Made by a program: the position numbers and the translations under genes
In this document: positions 8,167 to 17,406 of the stretch, in pieces
How positions within the stretch are numbered: the first letter of the stretch is position 1
Layout of the letters: each line of letters starts with the position of its first letter
DNA from: Collinsella sp. AF08-23
GTDB taxonomy: Bacteria > Actinomycetota > Coriobacteriia > Coriobacteriales > Coriobacteriaceae
Length of the DNA: 64,000 nt
Reading direction: 5' to 3'
NCBI RefSeq assembly: GCF_003479805.1
Contig: NZ_QUHV01000001.1
Location: 258,742-322,741 of the forward strand
Notes under the pieces: model-generated
Told to the model about the DNA's origin: nothing
Database searches by the model: none
Seen by the model: only the letters and a program-made list of their open reading frames with translations

Positions 8167-8996
8167 TGGGTAAGATCTCTAAGTCCACCCTGAACAAGGT
8201 GCTGCTGCGCACCCAGGGTTGCCAGTTCGCGCACAACTACGAGCGTATGCAGTCTCTGTCTCTGACCTACTGCTTCGCCCCCGTTCTCGAGGAGCTCTAC
8301 AAGGACGCCCCCAAGGAGGAGCGCGTCAACGCGATGAAGCGCCACCTCGAGTACTTCAACACCCACCCGCTCGCGATCCCCTTCATCCTCGGCATCACCG
8401 CCGCCCTGGAGGAGTCCACGGATGAGGACCAGAAGGACACCGTCGTCGGCATCAAGACCTCCCTCATGGGTCCCTTCGCCGGCCTGGGCGACTCCCTGCT
8501 GAACCTCACCTGGTTCCCGATCGCCGGCTCCATCGGCGCCTCCATGTGCGTCGACAACGGCTCCATCGTGGGTCCGCTCGTGATGTTCCTGCTCATCAAC
8601 CTGCTGTACTGGCCGCTGAAGTACTTCGGCCTGCACAAGGGTTACGAGATGGGCATGGAGCTCGTCGAGAAGGCCGGCGTCCAGGTCTTCGACCGACTCG
8701 GCAACCTCGCCAACGTCCTGGGCGTCATGGTCACCGGCGGCCTGGTCGCCACGACCGTCAAGCTCAAGCTCGCCGTGCAGTTCGCCTTCGGTGAAGGCGA
8801 TCCCCTGGTGCTCCAGGACCAGCTCGACAAGGTGCTGCCCTTCCTGCTGCCCGTCGTCCTGACGTTCATCTGCTATCGCCTGCTCAAGAAGGGCCAGGGC
8901 AAGAACTCCGCTCAGATCATCATCGGCCTGATCGTGTTCTCCCTCGTGTTCGCCGCCATCGGCTTCTATTTCCCGGCGTTCAAGATCTTCGCCTAA
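8166..8996 (+). CDS. PTS mannose/fructose/sorbose-family IID component
   Basis: The 276-aa protein has the IID signature of this family (YERMQSLSLTYCFAPVL near the N-terminus, then GIKTSLMGPFAGLGDSLLNLTW). Its C-terminal half holds several membrane segments. The ATG at 8166 overlaps the IIC stop codon. It completes the operon and is followed by a strong terminator. Unlike the IID at 1-609 it has no long acidic insert before its last membrane pair. Confidence 0.92.
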   Translation: MGKISKSTLNKVLLRTQGCQFAHNYERMQSLSLTYCFAPVLEELYKDAPKEERVNAMKRHLEYFNTHPLAIPFILGITAALEESTDEDQKDTVVGIKTSLMGPFAGLGDSLLNLTWFPIAGSIGASMCVDNGSIVGPLVMFLLINLLYWPLKYFGLHKGYEMGMELVEKAGVQVFDRLGNLANVLGVMVTGGLVATTVKLKLAVQFAFGEGDPLVLQDQLDKVLPFLLPVVLTFICYRLLKKGQGKNSAQIIIGLIVFSLVFAAIGFYFPAFKIFA

Positions 8997-9026
8997 TCGC
9001 GAGCCCGCCCAAGGCCGATCGTTCGA

Positions 9027-9060
9027 GGCCCGCGACCCGCATACCGGGCGCGGGCCTTTT
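9027..9060 (+). terminator. Rho-independent terminator after PTS IID
   Basis: Stem GGCCCGCG (9027-9034) and CGCGGGCC (9049-9056) with a further CCCG/CGGG pairing inside, followed by TTTT. It separates the PTS operon from the sulfatases. Confidence 0.85.
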
Positions 9061-9149
9061 CGACCGTCGGGGGCCGATGCCCGCCACGGGGCGGATGCCG
9101 AGCGGGTCCGCCGTCGATGGCGTGCCGCCCTCCAAATGAAAGGATCCCA

Positions 9150-10646
9150 ATGAGAACCGTTCTCGTGCTCATGGATACCCTGCGTCGCGACGTCCTGTCG
9201 TGCTACAACCCCACGACCGATGTCCAGACGCCCAACCTCGATGCCTTCGCGGGTCAGTCCTGCGTGTTCGACAACCACTGGATCGGCTCGGCGCCGTGCA
9301 TGCCCGCCCGCCGCGACATCCTCACCGGCCGTTACAACTTCCTCGAGCGCCCCTGGGGTCCCATCGAGCCCTTCGACGTGACGCTGCCCGCATGCCTGCG
9401 CGCGAACGGCAACTTCTGCCACATCACCACCGACCACTGCCATTACCTGCGCACCGGTGGCGAGGGTTATCTGCAGGAGTTCAACACCTGGGACTACTAC
9501 CGCGGCCAGGAGGGCGACCCGTGGGTCAGCCGCATCGACGAGCCGGGCAACATGCCCGAGACCTTCTACGGGCGCGTGCGCGAGCAGTATCAGAAGAACC
9601 GTCAGCTGTGGCCGAACGAGGAGGACATGCCGAGTCCCAAGACCTTCCAGTCCGCCTGCGACTGGATCGACGGAAACGCCGGGGCCGATGACTTCTTCCT
9701 CATGGTCGAGGCCTTCGATCCGCATGAGCCCTTCGACGTCCCGGACAAGTACATGGAGATGTACGGCGGCACCGGCGGGCTCGACCGCGACTATTTCGAG
9801 ATCCCCGAGTACAAGCGCGTCTCCGCCACCGACGTGAACCCCGAGGCGGAGGATTACCTGCAGCGCCGCTACAAGGCCCTGGTCACCATGACCGATCACT
9901 GGTTCGGCAAGCTCATCGACAAGCTCGCAGAGCGCGGTATGCTCGAGGACACCATGGTCATGGTCACCACCGATCATGGCTACTTCCTGGGCGAGCGCGA
10001 CTACATGGGCAAGAACTACATGCACCTGTACAACGAGCTCGCGCACCTGCCGTTCATCGTGCACTTCCCGGGCAACGCCCGCGCGGGCGAGCACGCCCAT
10101 CAGCTCACGCAGGCCATCGACATCATGCCCACCGTGCTCGATGCCCATGGCTGCGAGATTCCGGCGGATGTGTGCGGCGCCTCCCTGGTCCCGCTCATGA
10201 CCGATCCCGACGCGCCCACGCGCGACTACGCCCTGTACGGTGTGCACGCCATGACCGTCAACGTCACCGACGGGCGCCACACCTACTTCCGCGCCCCGGT
10301 GCCCGGCAACCAGCCGTGCTTCGAGTACGCCGCGCTGCCGCACACCATCCGCAAGAAGATGGGCTCGGATTGTCCGGAGGAGATCGAGTGCGGTCGCTAT
10401 TTCAAGCGCACCAAGTACCCGCTGTTCAAGATTCCCTGCAGGAAGCCGGCTCAGATCGAGGGCGCTGCGCCCCTCGCCGAGGTTTCCGAGACCATGCTGT
10501 TCGATCTCGAAAGCGACTACGGCCAGGTGAACAACCTCGCCGGCAAGGGCGATCCGGCGGAGCAGCATATGATCGACCTGCTGCTGCGCGGCCTGGAGGA
10601 GCATGAGGCCCCCGCCGAGCAGAAGGTTCGTCTGGGGCTGGCGTAG
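9150..10646 (+). CDS. Sulfatase, Cys-type, predicted cytoplasmic
   Basis: The 498-aa protein is a type I sulfatase: it starts MRTVLVLMDTLRRDVLSCYN (metal-binding Asp region) and has the CMPAR signature with Cys50, the residue converted to formylglycine. A second metal-site region reads MVTTDHGYFLGERDYMGK. There is no signal peptide, so the enzyme should act inside the cell on an imported sulfated sugar. AAAGGA precedes ATG 9150. The first gene of a four-gene group after the PTS operon. Maturation needs an anaerobic sulfatase-maturing enzyme, which is not in the window. The substrate is unknown; sulfated GalNAc/GlcNAc or glycosaminoglycan fragments are plausible. Confidence 0.9.
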   Translation: MRTVLVLMDTLRRDVLSCYNPTTDVQTPNLDAFAGQSCVFDNHWIGSAPCMPARRDILTGRYNFLERPWGPIEPFDVTLPACLRANGNFCHITTDHCHYLRTGGEGYLQEFNTWDYYRGQEGDPWVSRIDEPGNMPETFYGRVREQYQKNRQLWPNEEDMPSPKTFQSACDWIDGNAGADDFFLMVEAFDPHEPFDVPDKYMEMYGGTGGLDRDYFEIPEYKRVSATDVNPEAEDYLQRRYKALVTMTDHWFGKLIDKLAERGMLEDTMVMVTTDHGYFLGERDYMGKNYMHLYNELAHLPFIVHFPGNARAGEHAHQLTQAIDIMPTVLDAHGCEIPADVCGASLVPLMTDPDAPTRDYALYGVHAMTVNVTDGRHTYFRAPVPGNQPCFEYAALPHTIRKKMGSDCPEEIECGRYFKRTKYPLFKIPCRKPAQIEGAAPLAEVSETMLFDLESDYGQVNNLAGKGDPAEQHMIDLLLRGLEEHEAPAEQKVRLGLA

Positions 10647-10727
10647 CCGGCTGGCCAACCTGAAATGAAACGCATGCGCCCGAAACTGCCTTCGTTTTGG
10701 GCGCTTTCGTCAAGAGAGGAGACCCTC

Positions 10728-12206
10728 ATGGCACACAAGGGGCAGCGGCCCAATGTGTTGCTCATCATGTGCGATCAGATGAGGGGCGATTGCCTGGGTA
10801 TAGACGGGCACCCGGATGTGAAGACGCCCTACCTCGATACGCTCGCCGCCGACGGCATGCTGTTTGAGAACGCCTACTCGGCGTGCCCGAGTTGTATTCC
10901 CGCCCGCGCCTCCCTCTTCACGGGTAGGACGCCCGCCGGCACGGGCCGCGTGGGATACAAGGACGGTGTCGCGTGGGAATACGATCATATGCTCGCGCAG
11001 GAGATGCGCGACGGCGGCTATCAGACGGCCGTGGTCGGCAAGATGCACGTGCATCCGCCGCGCCTCGGCTGCGGCTTCGAGTACATGCGCCTGCACGACG
11101 GCTACATCGGGCACTGCCGTAAGGCGAACCTGCCCTACTGGATGCACCAGAACGTCTCCGACGACTACATGCGCTTCCTCAAGGACGAGCTGGGTGAATT
11201 CGCCGACGTGAACGGAACCGGCGTGGAGAACAACTCGTGGATCACGCACCCGTGGGCATACGAGGAGCGCCTGCATCCCACCAACTGGGTGGTCGACGAG
11301 TCCATCCGCTTCCTCGAGACGCGCGATCGCACGCGCCCGTTCTTTCTCATGACGAGCTTCGTGCGGCCCCATCCGCCCTTCGACGCGCCGCAGACCTACT
11401 TCGACCTGTATCGCGATATGGAGTTGCGGGCCCCCGCCGTCGGCGACTGGGACGACGCGGGCGCTACCGAGCGCGACGGCATGATTTTGGACAGCGTGCA
11501 TGGCTGTCGCGACGCCGAACTGCGTCGCGAGGCCATGGCGGGCTATTACGCCTGCATCACGCATATGGACCACCAGATCGGCCGCCTCATCACCGCGTTG
11601 GAGAACGATGAGACCTACCACGACACCGTGGTCGTGTTCTGCTCCGATCATGGCGAGATGCTGTTCGACCACAGCCTGTTCCGCAAGGTTTTACCCTATG
11701 AGGGCTCCACGCGCATCCCCTTCATCGTCCATGTGGGCAAAAACGTCGAGCTGGCGCCCGGCGAGCGCGTCTGCGGCGTGAGCGAGAGCGCTGTCGAGCT
11801 CATGGACCTCATGCCCACGATTCTCGAGGCGTGCGGGCTGTCCGTGCCCGAGGGCGTCGAGGGCTCATCGCTTCTGGGGGAGCTCACCGGGACCGCACCG
11901 CTCGACCGTGCTTGCCTGCACGGCGAGCACAGCGGCAGCCATGAGCAATCCAACCAGTGGATCGTGACCCCGCACGACAAGTACATCTGGTTCACCCAGA
12001 CGGGCGTGGAGCAGTACTTCGACTTGGATGCCGATCCGCGCGAGTGCGTGAACCTCATCGACCGTCCGGAGTGCGCCGAGCGCATCGCCGAGCTCCGCGC
12101 GCTTTTGATCGAGGAGCTCTCCGGCCGCGAAGAGGGGTATGTTAAGGACGGTGAGTTGAGGGTCGGGTGCAAGCCCGCCGTCAATCTCGAACACCCTCGT
12201 CGCTAG
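10728..12206 (+). CDS. Sulfatase, Cys-type, predicted cytoplasmic (second)
   Basis: The 492-aa sulfatase begins MAHKGQRPNVLLIMCDQMRG and has the signature CIPARASLFTGRTP with Cys56 as the formylglycine precursor. Another metal-site motif, FCSDHGEMLFDHSLFRK, is visible. No signal peptide is present. A GAGAGGAG ribosome site precedes ATG 10728; an in-frame ATG 21 codons upstream lacks one. It lies 81 bp after the first sulfatase and differs clearly from it in sequence, so the two probably remove sulfate from different positions or sugars rather than being a recent duplication. Confidence 0.9.
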   Translation: MAHKGQRPNVLLIMCDQMRGDCLGIDGHPDVKTPYLDTLAADGMLFENAYSACPSCIPARASLFTGRTPAGTGRVGYKDGVAWEYDHMLAQEMRDGGYQTAVVGKMHVHPPRLGCGFEYMRLHDGYIGHCRKANLPYWMHQNVSDDYMRFLKDELGEFADVNGTGVENNSWITHPWAYEERLHPTNWVVDESIRFLETRDRTRPFFLMTSFVRPHPPFDAPQTYFDLYRDMELRAPAVGDWDDAGATERDGMILDSVHGCRDAELRREAMAGYYACITHMDHQIGRLITALENDETYHDTVVVFCSDHGEMLFDHSLFRKVLPYEGSTRIPFIVHVGKNVELAPGERVCGVSESAVELMDLMPTILEACGLSVPEGVEGSSLLGELTGTAPLDRACLHGEHSGSHEQSNQWIVTPHDKYIWFTQTGVEQYFDLDADPRECVNLIDRPECAERIAELRALLIEELSGREEGYVKDGELRVGCKPAVNLEHPRR

Positions 12207-12221
12207 CAGAAAGGCAAGAAC

Positions 12222-12830
12222 ATGGATATGAAGACGGTCGGCATCGTGGTCATGGTGGTTGCGCTCGCGTTTACCATCTACATGGAGGTGCAGAAGCGCG
12301 CCACCTTCGCCAAACTCGAGGCCTATCTGCGCGAGGGCGATCTGGAGAATTACCTGAAGGTCCTCGACCGTCCTCTCACCAACGTTTTGTATCCCAAGTA
12401 CAACGTCCTGTTCATGCGCTTGAACGCGCTGCTCGCCATGGACGACGCCGAAAAGACGGCCGCCGTCATCCGCGAGATGGGGTCGCTCAAGATGAACGAT
12501 GAGCAGAGGATCGCGCTCGCGGTCAAGGCCTTCACCTTCTACGTGGAGATCGAAGACGAACTCCACGCGCGCGAGGTGCTGGAGTACCTCGAGGCCAATG
12601 GGGACGAGTCCATGGCCAAGGCGAACCGCCGCACCTACGACATCTTCCTCAAGGGTTCCCACGCCTACATCAATGAGATGGAGAGCGCCCTGTCCGACGC
12701 GAGCGGAGTCGAGGAAGCGCTGTTGTGCCAGATGCTCGCGATACAGTACGACAACAAGGGAGATAAGGACCGCTCCGCTTCGTATCGCGAGCGTGCGGAG
12801 CGCTCGCTCGACGCGGCCGTCTCCAAGTAA
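12222..12830 (+). CDS. Unknown membrane-anchored helical protein in sulfatase operon
   Basis: I do not recognise a family. The 202-aa product starts with one membrane segment (VGIVVMVVALAFTIYM, about residues 6-21) followed by charged helical repeats that look TPR-like, such as LEAYLREGDLENYLKVL and EVLEYLEANGDESMAKANRR. It should sit on the inner membrane face with the helical part in the cytoplasm. AAAGG precedes the start, and it lies 15 bp after the second sulfatase and 24 bp before the exporter, so it is probably co-transcribed. A scaffold or accessory role for the exporter is only a guess. Confidence 0.7.
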   Translation: MDMKTVGIVVMVVALAFTIYMEVQKRATFAKLEAYLREGDLENYLKVLDRPLTNVLYPKYNVLFMRLNALLAMDDAEKTAAVIREMGSLKMNDEQRIALAVKAFTFYVEIEDELHAREVLEYLEANGDESMAKANRRTYDIFLKGSHAYINEMESALSDASGVEEALLCQMLAIQYDNKGDKDRSASYRERAERSLDAAVSK

Positions 12831-12854
12831 CAGGGAAGGGTTCGAAAAGCCCGT

Positions 12855-13637
12855 ATGCTAGCGATCGTATTTGCCATTGCGTTCTTCGCCTCCACCATCG
12901 GCGCCATTTGCGGCATCGGCGGCGGCATCATCATCAAGCCTGCCATGGATGCCGTCGGCGCCGCGGACGTCGCGACCATCAACTTCCTATCCGGATGCAC
13001 CGTGCTGTCGATGACGTGCTACTCGGTGATCAAATCGAAGGTCTCGGGGGACTCCAAGATCGATCCGAAGATCGACACCCCGCTTGCCGTCGGCGCGGCT
13101 GCGGGCGGTTTGGCGGGGCGTCAGATGTTCTCCGCGGTCGCATCGTTCTTCGGCGACGCGAACATCGCCGGCGCCGTGCAGGCGGGAACGCTCATGCTCG
13201 TCACGGCGGGGACGCTGCTGTACACCTTGAACAAGGAAAAGATCGCCACCCGCAATGTCACCGGAGTCATTCCCTGCATGGCCATCGGCCTGGTGCTGGG
13301 CATCTCCTCCTCCTTCCTGGGTATCGGCGGAGGGCCCATCAACCTCGTGGTCCTGTTTTACTTCTTCACCATGAGCACCAAACGCGCGGCCCAAAGCTCG
13401 CTGTACATCATCTTGTTCTCGCAGGCCGCCAGCACGATCGCGGCGATTGCGGGCGGTGTGTCCAACCTCGACGTCGCATTGCTCGCGGGCATGGCCGCCT
13501 GCGGCATCCTCGGCGGCATCGCGGGTCGCGCCATGAACAAGCACATCGACGATGCCGCGGTGGACAAATTGTTCTGCGGCCTCATGGTTGCCATCATTTT
13601 GATCAGCGGTTTCAACGTGGTGCGATATTGCGGTTGA
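12855..13637 (+). CDS. TauE/SafE-family anion exporter, likely sulfite/sulfate
   Basis: The 260-aa integral membrane protein has two homologous halves, each with a glycine-rich motif: ICGIGGGIIIKP near the start and SSFLGIGGGPINLVVLFYFF in the middle. This is the TauE/SafE pattern of about eight helices. Family members move sulfite, sulfoacetate or related anions. Placed after two sulfatases, export of sulfate released in the cytoplasm is the natural reading. The ribosome site before 12855 is weak (GGGAAGGG lies rather far upstream), so coupling or a slightly different start is possible. Confidence 0.82.
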   Translation: MLAIVFAIAFFASTIGAICGIGGGIIIKPAMDAVGAADVATINFLSGCTVLSMTCYSVIKSKVSGDSKIDPKIDTPLAVGAAAGGLAGRQMFSAVASFFGDANIAGAVQAGTLMLVTAGTLLYTLNKEKIATRNVTGVIPCMAIGLVLGISSSFLGIGGGPINLVVLFYFFTMSTKRAAQSSLYIILFSQAASTIAAIAGGVSNLDVALLAGMAACGILGGIAGRAMNKHIDDAAVDKLFCGLMVAIILISGFNVVRYCG

Positions 13638-13677
13638 TCTCGGGCCCCACTGACAATCAAATAGCTGAGCAGATTTG

Positions 13678-13702
13678 TGCGCACATGCTTTTCATGTGCG
13701 CA
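13678..13702 (+). terminator. Hairpin after exporter gene, possible terminator
   Basis: Perfect arms TGCGCACATG (13678-13687) and CATGTGCGCA (13693-13702) around CTTTT, followed by TATTTGT. It lies 40 bp after the exporter stop and may end the sulfatase operon. Confidence 0.5.
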
Positions 13703-13773
13703 TATTTGTACATTACTGTGCATCATTGATATGAAGGACGAGCGTCTGCGCCGATGGATATCGGCGGAAACCA

Positions 13774-13818
13774 ATGCGCCCCCTGCGGCGGCGATGCCGA
13801 CAGGGGGCGCATGCGTTT
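13774..13818. terminator. Hairpin between convergent exporter and lacG genes
   Basis: A perfect 12-bp stem ATGCGCCCCCTG (13774-13785) and CAGGGGGCGCAT (13801-13812) has a GC-rich loop, with GCGTTT after it. It probably blocks transcripts arriving from both sides. Confidence 0.65.
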
Positions 13819-13851
13819 AATGATATGCGGCGCTAACAGGTGATTCGATGC

Positions 13852-15282
13852 CTATAGGCAGTGGTTCTGAGCGACGCGTTTGAACCAGTACGCGCTGGCC
13901 TTGGGCGTGCGCTGCTGGGTTTCAAAGTCAACGTAGAAGAAGCCGTAGCGCTTGTTATAGCCGTTGGTCCAGCTGAACTGGTCCTGCAGGCTCCACATAA
14001 AGTAGCCGCCAACGTCGACACCGCATTCGATGGCTTTGAGGATCCAGCGCAGGTGGTCTTCGACGTATGCGATGCGCTCGGAATCGTCCACGGTGCCATC
14101 GACAAGCTGGTCCTTGCGACCCATGCCGTTTTCGGTGATAAACAGCTGCTTGTAATTAGGGTAGCGCAGTGAAATATCCATCATAAGGTCGAACAGGCCC
14201 TTGGGATAGATAATCCAATCCCAGTCCGTGGTGGGAACGCCGGGGCGTACGGCGCGCTCGCCCACGCCCGCCACGCGCCAGCGGCCGGTGCCCTTGTCGC
14301 CTGTACCGTTGTGATGAAGGTCGGTCTCACCGTCGAACGCCTTGAGAAAACGGCTTTGGTAATAGTTGATGCCCAGGCAGTCGTTGAGCTGCGCGGCGCG
14401 GCGCATAATCGAGAGGTCATCGTCCAAAAACTCGACTGAACCGTTGCTCGCCTGGCAGAGGTGCTCGATAATCTGGAGCGTATCGGGCGCATAGTCGCCG
14501 CGGAAGGTGGCGTCGAGCAGCAGGCGGTTTTGCAAAACGTCGTCGTTTTTAGCTGCCTGGATGTCGCCGGGGCAGGCGGGGTCATAGGGATACTTGTATT
14601 CCAGTGCGTGGATGACGCCGATCGTTCCGGGATAGCCGCCCTGCTTGTAAGCCAAGACGGCTCGGGCGTGGGCGAGCATCATGTTGTGCTGGGCCTGCAG
14701 GCACTCGTGCAGGCAGCCCTTCTTGCCCTGCGGCCAGGTTCCCTCGACGTAGCGGTTGAGCGTGGCCGCCGCGATCTCGTTGAACGTGAACCAGCGGGTC
14801 ACCTCGGGGTATTCGTCAAAGCAGAAGCGGGCATACGCCTCAAAGGCGTCGATGGCATCGCGGTTGAGGAAGTCGCCATTGGCGTAGATCGCGGCGGGGG
14901 AGTCGAAGTGGTGCAGGGTCACGTATGGCTCGACTCCGTGGGCGCGGCAGCTGGCGAAAAGGTTGTGGTAGAAGGCGACGCCCTCGGGGTTGGGCTCACC
15001 CACGCCGCCATCGGGAAAGATGCGGCTCCAGGCGATCGACACGCGGATGCCGTTCATCCCAAAGCGCTCGCACAGCTCGAGGTCGCTATCGTAACGGTTA
15101 TAGAAGTCGCAGGCGGGCTCGGGTGAAAAGCGGCCTTGCTGAGCGAGGTAGTCGTCCCATGCGACTTTGCCCTTGCCATGGGATTGGCAAGCGCCTTCTA
15201 CCTGGTAGGCGGCGGTGGCGCCACCAAAAACAAAGTTGTCGGGAAAGCGCTGGGAGGTATCGGCGGAAAAGACGGGGCTCAT
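13852..15282 (-). CDS. lacG: 6-phospho-beta-galactosidase, GH1 (module 1)
   Basis: The 476-aa GH1 enzyme closely follows LacG of lactic acid bacteria and staphylococci: NFVFGGATAAYQVEG, GKVAWDDYL, VTLHHFDSP, WFTFNEI with the acid/base Glu169, and FITENGMG with the nucleophile Glu384. It cleaves lactose 6-phosphate or related phospho-beta-galactosides made by the PTS. It follows lacE on the same strand with a 129-bp gap that holds a hairpin, so it is likely co-transcribed. It is clearly paralogous to the GH1 at 19110-20519. Confidence 0.93.
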   Translation of the reverse strand: MSPVFSADTSQRFPDNFVFGGATAAYQVEGACQSHGKGKVAWDDYLAQQGRFSPEPACDFYNRYDSDLELCERFGMNGIRVSIAWSRIFPDGGVGEPNPEGVAFYHNLFASCRAHGVEPYVTLHHFDSPAAIYANGDFLNRDAIDAFEAYARFCFDEYPEVTRWFTFNEIAAATLNRYVEGTWPQGKKGCLHECLQAQHNMMLAHARAVLAYKQGGYPGTIGVIHALEYKYPYDPACPGDIQAAKNDDVLQNRLLLDATFRGDYAPDTLQIIEHLCQASNGSVEFLDDDLSIMRRAAQLNDCLGINYYQSRFLKAFDGETDLHHNGTGDKGTGRWRVAGVGERAVRPGVPTTDWDWIIYPKGLFDLMMDISLRYPNYKQLFITENGMGRKDQLVDGTVDDSERIAYVEDHLRWILKAIECGVDVGGYFMWSLQDQFSWTNGYNKRYGFFYVDFETQQRTPKASAYWFKRVAQNHCL

Positions 15283-15324
15283 GGCGAATCCAATCTTGTT
15301 TGAAGGGCTGAAAGGGGTTGGGGG

Positions 15325-15365
15325 CGGTTCGGGAGAAGACGGCAGGGCGTGTTGCTCCCGGACCG
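15325..15365 (-). promoter_or_regulatory. Intercistronic hairpin between lacE and lacG (module 1)
   Basis: CGGTTCGGGAG (15325-15335) pairs with CTCCCGGACCG (15355-15365), 10 of 11 positions. No T-run follows on the transcribed strand, so a stability or processing element is more likely than a terminator. Module 2 has a hairpin at the same place with a different stem (20555-20588). Confidence 0.5.
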
Positions 15366-15411
15366 CGGAAATGGGGGCTCTATTCGAGCGCGCTACTGCA
15401 TGCGCAGGAAT

Positions 15412-17292
15412 CTAGATTCCCAGTTGCTGGGCTACGAATGCCAGCGATGCCTCGCCGTCGCGGGTGAGGTCGATGTACTGCTTGCCGCGGGTGACGCAGC
15501 AGGCGACGCCCATACGCTCGCCGTCGGCCTTGAGGTCGTCGAAATAGGACGCCGCTTGGGGTGCCAAGATAACCAGGTCGAAGTCCGGCATGATGTCCAG
15601 ATGGCTGCCGTAGGCGTCCGCTGCGGTCTCGAGATCGATGCCGTGCTCGCGGGCGGCCTTGGCCAACGCGTTGGCGAGCAGGCCGGAGGTTCCGCCTCCC
15701 TGGCACAGGACAAGGACACGACGGCCGTTGAGCGCTGCATAGGGGTTGCCCGACGCGTCGGTGGTGCTGGACGAGGCGCTGGCGGCTGCGTCATCATCAT
15801 CAGATGCAGCGGGGGTGGTGCTACCCGCAGATTCTTCATCCATAGACTGGCCGGCGGCGCGCTTCTTCTCCGCTGCCATGCTCGCGGCGGCCTGGGCGAC
15901 GGCGCCGGTGGCGACGCTTGCCGTATCCGCCTTGCCCTGGAATGCGGCGTTCATGGCAGCCTGCTTCTGGGCGGCGCGCTGCGCGACCTCAGCCTGATCG
16001 GCCTCGGCTTCTTCGGCGCACTTCTCGCGGTCGTATACCTTGAAGAAGGGGAAATAAATGAGGAAATCAACAATCAGCAGGGCGGGGATGAGCAGGAACG
16101 CAAGGGGCTGAAGTCCCAGACCCATGGCGATGCCCAAGGGCGCGGGGGTGGTCCAGGGAAGGCTGAACATGAAGCCGTTCATACCCAAGACGTCGATGAA
16201 GAATTTGGTGATCCAGATATTGGCGATGGGCGCGAAGATGAAGGGGATGAAGAAGATGGGGTTCAAGACCATGGGAGCGCCGAAGAGGAACGGCTCGTTG
16301 ACGCCAAAGCAAACCGGCACGGCTGAGGCACGGCCCACGGCGCGCATCTCTTTGGACTTTGCGAGGAAGGCGAACATGAAGCAGATCACCAGTGTGGCGC
16401 CGGTGCCGCCCATGGCGACGACGAAATCCTGAAGCGGTTTGGTGAGGACGGCGGTTGCGTGCTCACCGGCCTGGTACATGGCCATGTTGAGCTCAAGGTT
16501 GGAGATGAGGGCGGCAGAGATTGCGGGCTCGATGATGGAGGGGCCGTGGACGCCTACAAACCAGAAGAGCGACATGGCGCCGTAGATGATGGCGAGGCCA
16601 ACATAGCCGTCTGCCGCGGAGAAGAGCGGCTGGAACACCTGGATAACGCCTTGGGCGAAGCAGAAGCCAAAGACGTTGCGGAATGCAAAGTCAAAGCCCC
16701 AGAAGAAGACCAGGCAGACGCCAAAGGGGATGATGTCCTTGAAGGTCTGGGAGATATTGGGCGGCACCTGTTCGGGCATCTTGATGGTGATGTTGCGCTT
16801 GATAAAGAACTTGTAGATGATGCCGGTGGCGAACGCACAGATAAAGGCGGTTAGCAGGCCCTTGGATCCCATGTAGCCGTTGGCGAGGCCGGAGATGGAG
16901 ACGCCGTTATCCGTGAAGCTGATGGCGTCGCTGGAGAGCAGCAGAAAACCGATGAGCGATGCAATCATGACCGAGATGAAGTTGATCTGGTTGTTCTTGG
17001 GCAGGTCGCGATTCTGCGCATCGCAGAAGTGCTTGGCCGTGGTGGCCGCTGCGCAGATGCCGACGATGCCCATGGAGTAGTTGTAGGCCTTCATGAGAAC
17101 ATCGTTGATCTCTGCCGGCCAGTAGAAGCCCCAGACATTGGGGACGGCGCTGACCAAAAGAAAGATGCTGGAGACGATGATGATGGGCATGACGGAGATG
17201 AAGCCGTCGCGGATTGCCTTGAGGTACTTGTTGCGCGCGATGGCGTTGAAGAAAGGTTTGCCTTTCTCGATGAGCGCTATGAGCTTTTCCAT
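15412..17292 (-). CDS. lacE: Lactose-type PTS EIICB component (module 1)
   Basis: The 626-aa protein starts MEKLIALIEKGKPFFNAIAR, the LacE N-terminal pattern, and has the multi-helix EIIC domain to about residue 430. A linker rich in Ala/Ser/Asp/Thr follows, then the EIIB domain with LCQGGGTSGLLANALAKAA, where Cys530 is the phosphorylation site. It imports and phosphorylates lactose-like sugars with phosphate from an EIIA (LacF at 23902). GGAGGG precedes the start. The linker is longer than in the module 2 copy. Operators and a leader hairpin lie upstream. Confidence 0.93.
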   Translation of the reverse strand: MEKLIALIEKGKPFFNAIARNKYLKAIRDGFISVMPIIIVSSIFLLVSAVPNVWGFYWPAEINDVLMKAYNYSMGIVGICAAATTAKHFCDAQNRDLPKNNQINFISVMIASLIGFLLLSSDAISFTDNGVSISGLANGYMGSKGLLTAFICAFATGIIYKFFIKRNITIKMPEQVPPNISQTFKDIIPFGVCLVFFWGFDFAFRNVFGFCFAQGVIQVFQPLFSAADGYVGLAIIYGAMSLFWFVGVHGPSIIEPAISAALISNLELNMAMYQAGEHATAVLTKPLQDFVVAMGGTGATLVICFMFAFLAKSKEMRAVGRASAVPVCFGVNEPFLFGAPMVLNPIFFIPFIFAPIANIWITKFFIDVLGMNGFMFSLPWTTPAPLGIAMGLGLQPLAFLLIPALLIVDFLIYFPFFKVYDREKCAEEAEADQAEVAQRAAQKQAAMNAAFQGKADTASVATGAVAQAAASMAAEKKRAAGQSMDEESAGSTTPAASDDDDAAASASSSTTDASGNPYAALNGRRVLVLCQGGGTSGLLANALAKAAREHGIDLETAADAYGSHLDIMPDFDLVILAPQAASYFDDLKADGERMGVACCVTRGKQYIDLTRDGEASLAFVAQQLGI

Positions 17293-17375
17293 GGACCCTC
17301 CGTTTGCATGGGTTTGCTTTTGCAGCCACTAAACGTGCTAGTAGAGATGGCTGCTAGGGCGAGCTTGCGCTGCTT

Positions 17376-17405
17376 ACGAGTATGTTGTGCCCGGATGATA
17401 CTCGT
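17376..17405 (-). promoter_or_regulatory. lacE leader hairpin with CCGGGC loop (module 1)
   Basis: ACGAGTAT (17376-17383) and ATACTCGT (17398-17405) form a perfect 8-bp stem. Read on the lacE strand, the loop is CATCCGGGCACAAC. The same arrangement with different arms and the shared CCGGGC occurs in module 2. It sits about 85 bases upstream of the lacE start and abuts the operators. Confidence 0.5.
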
Positions 17406-17406
17406 T

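Noticed and set aside
8163..10658. Very long open frame on the minus strand opposite PTS IID and sulfatase
   Set aside because: It mirrors the codon pattern of the plus-strand genes, has a repetitive Val/Gly/His/Leu-rich product with no family features and no ribosome site. High-GC shadow frame.
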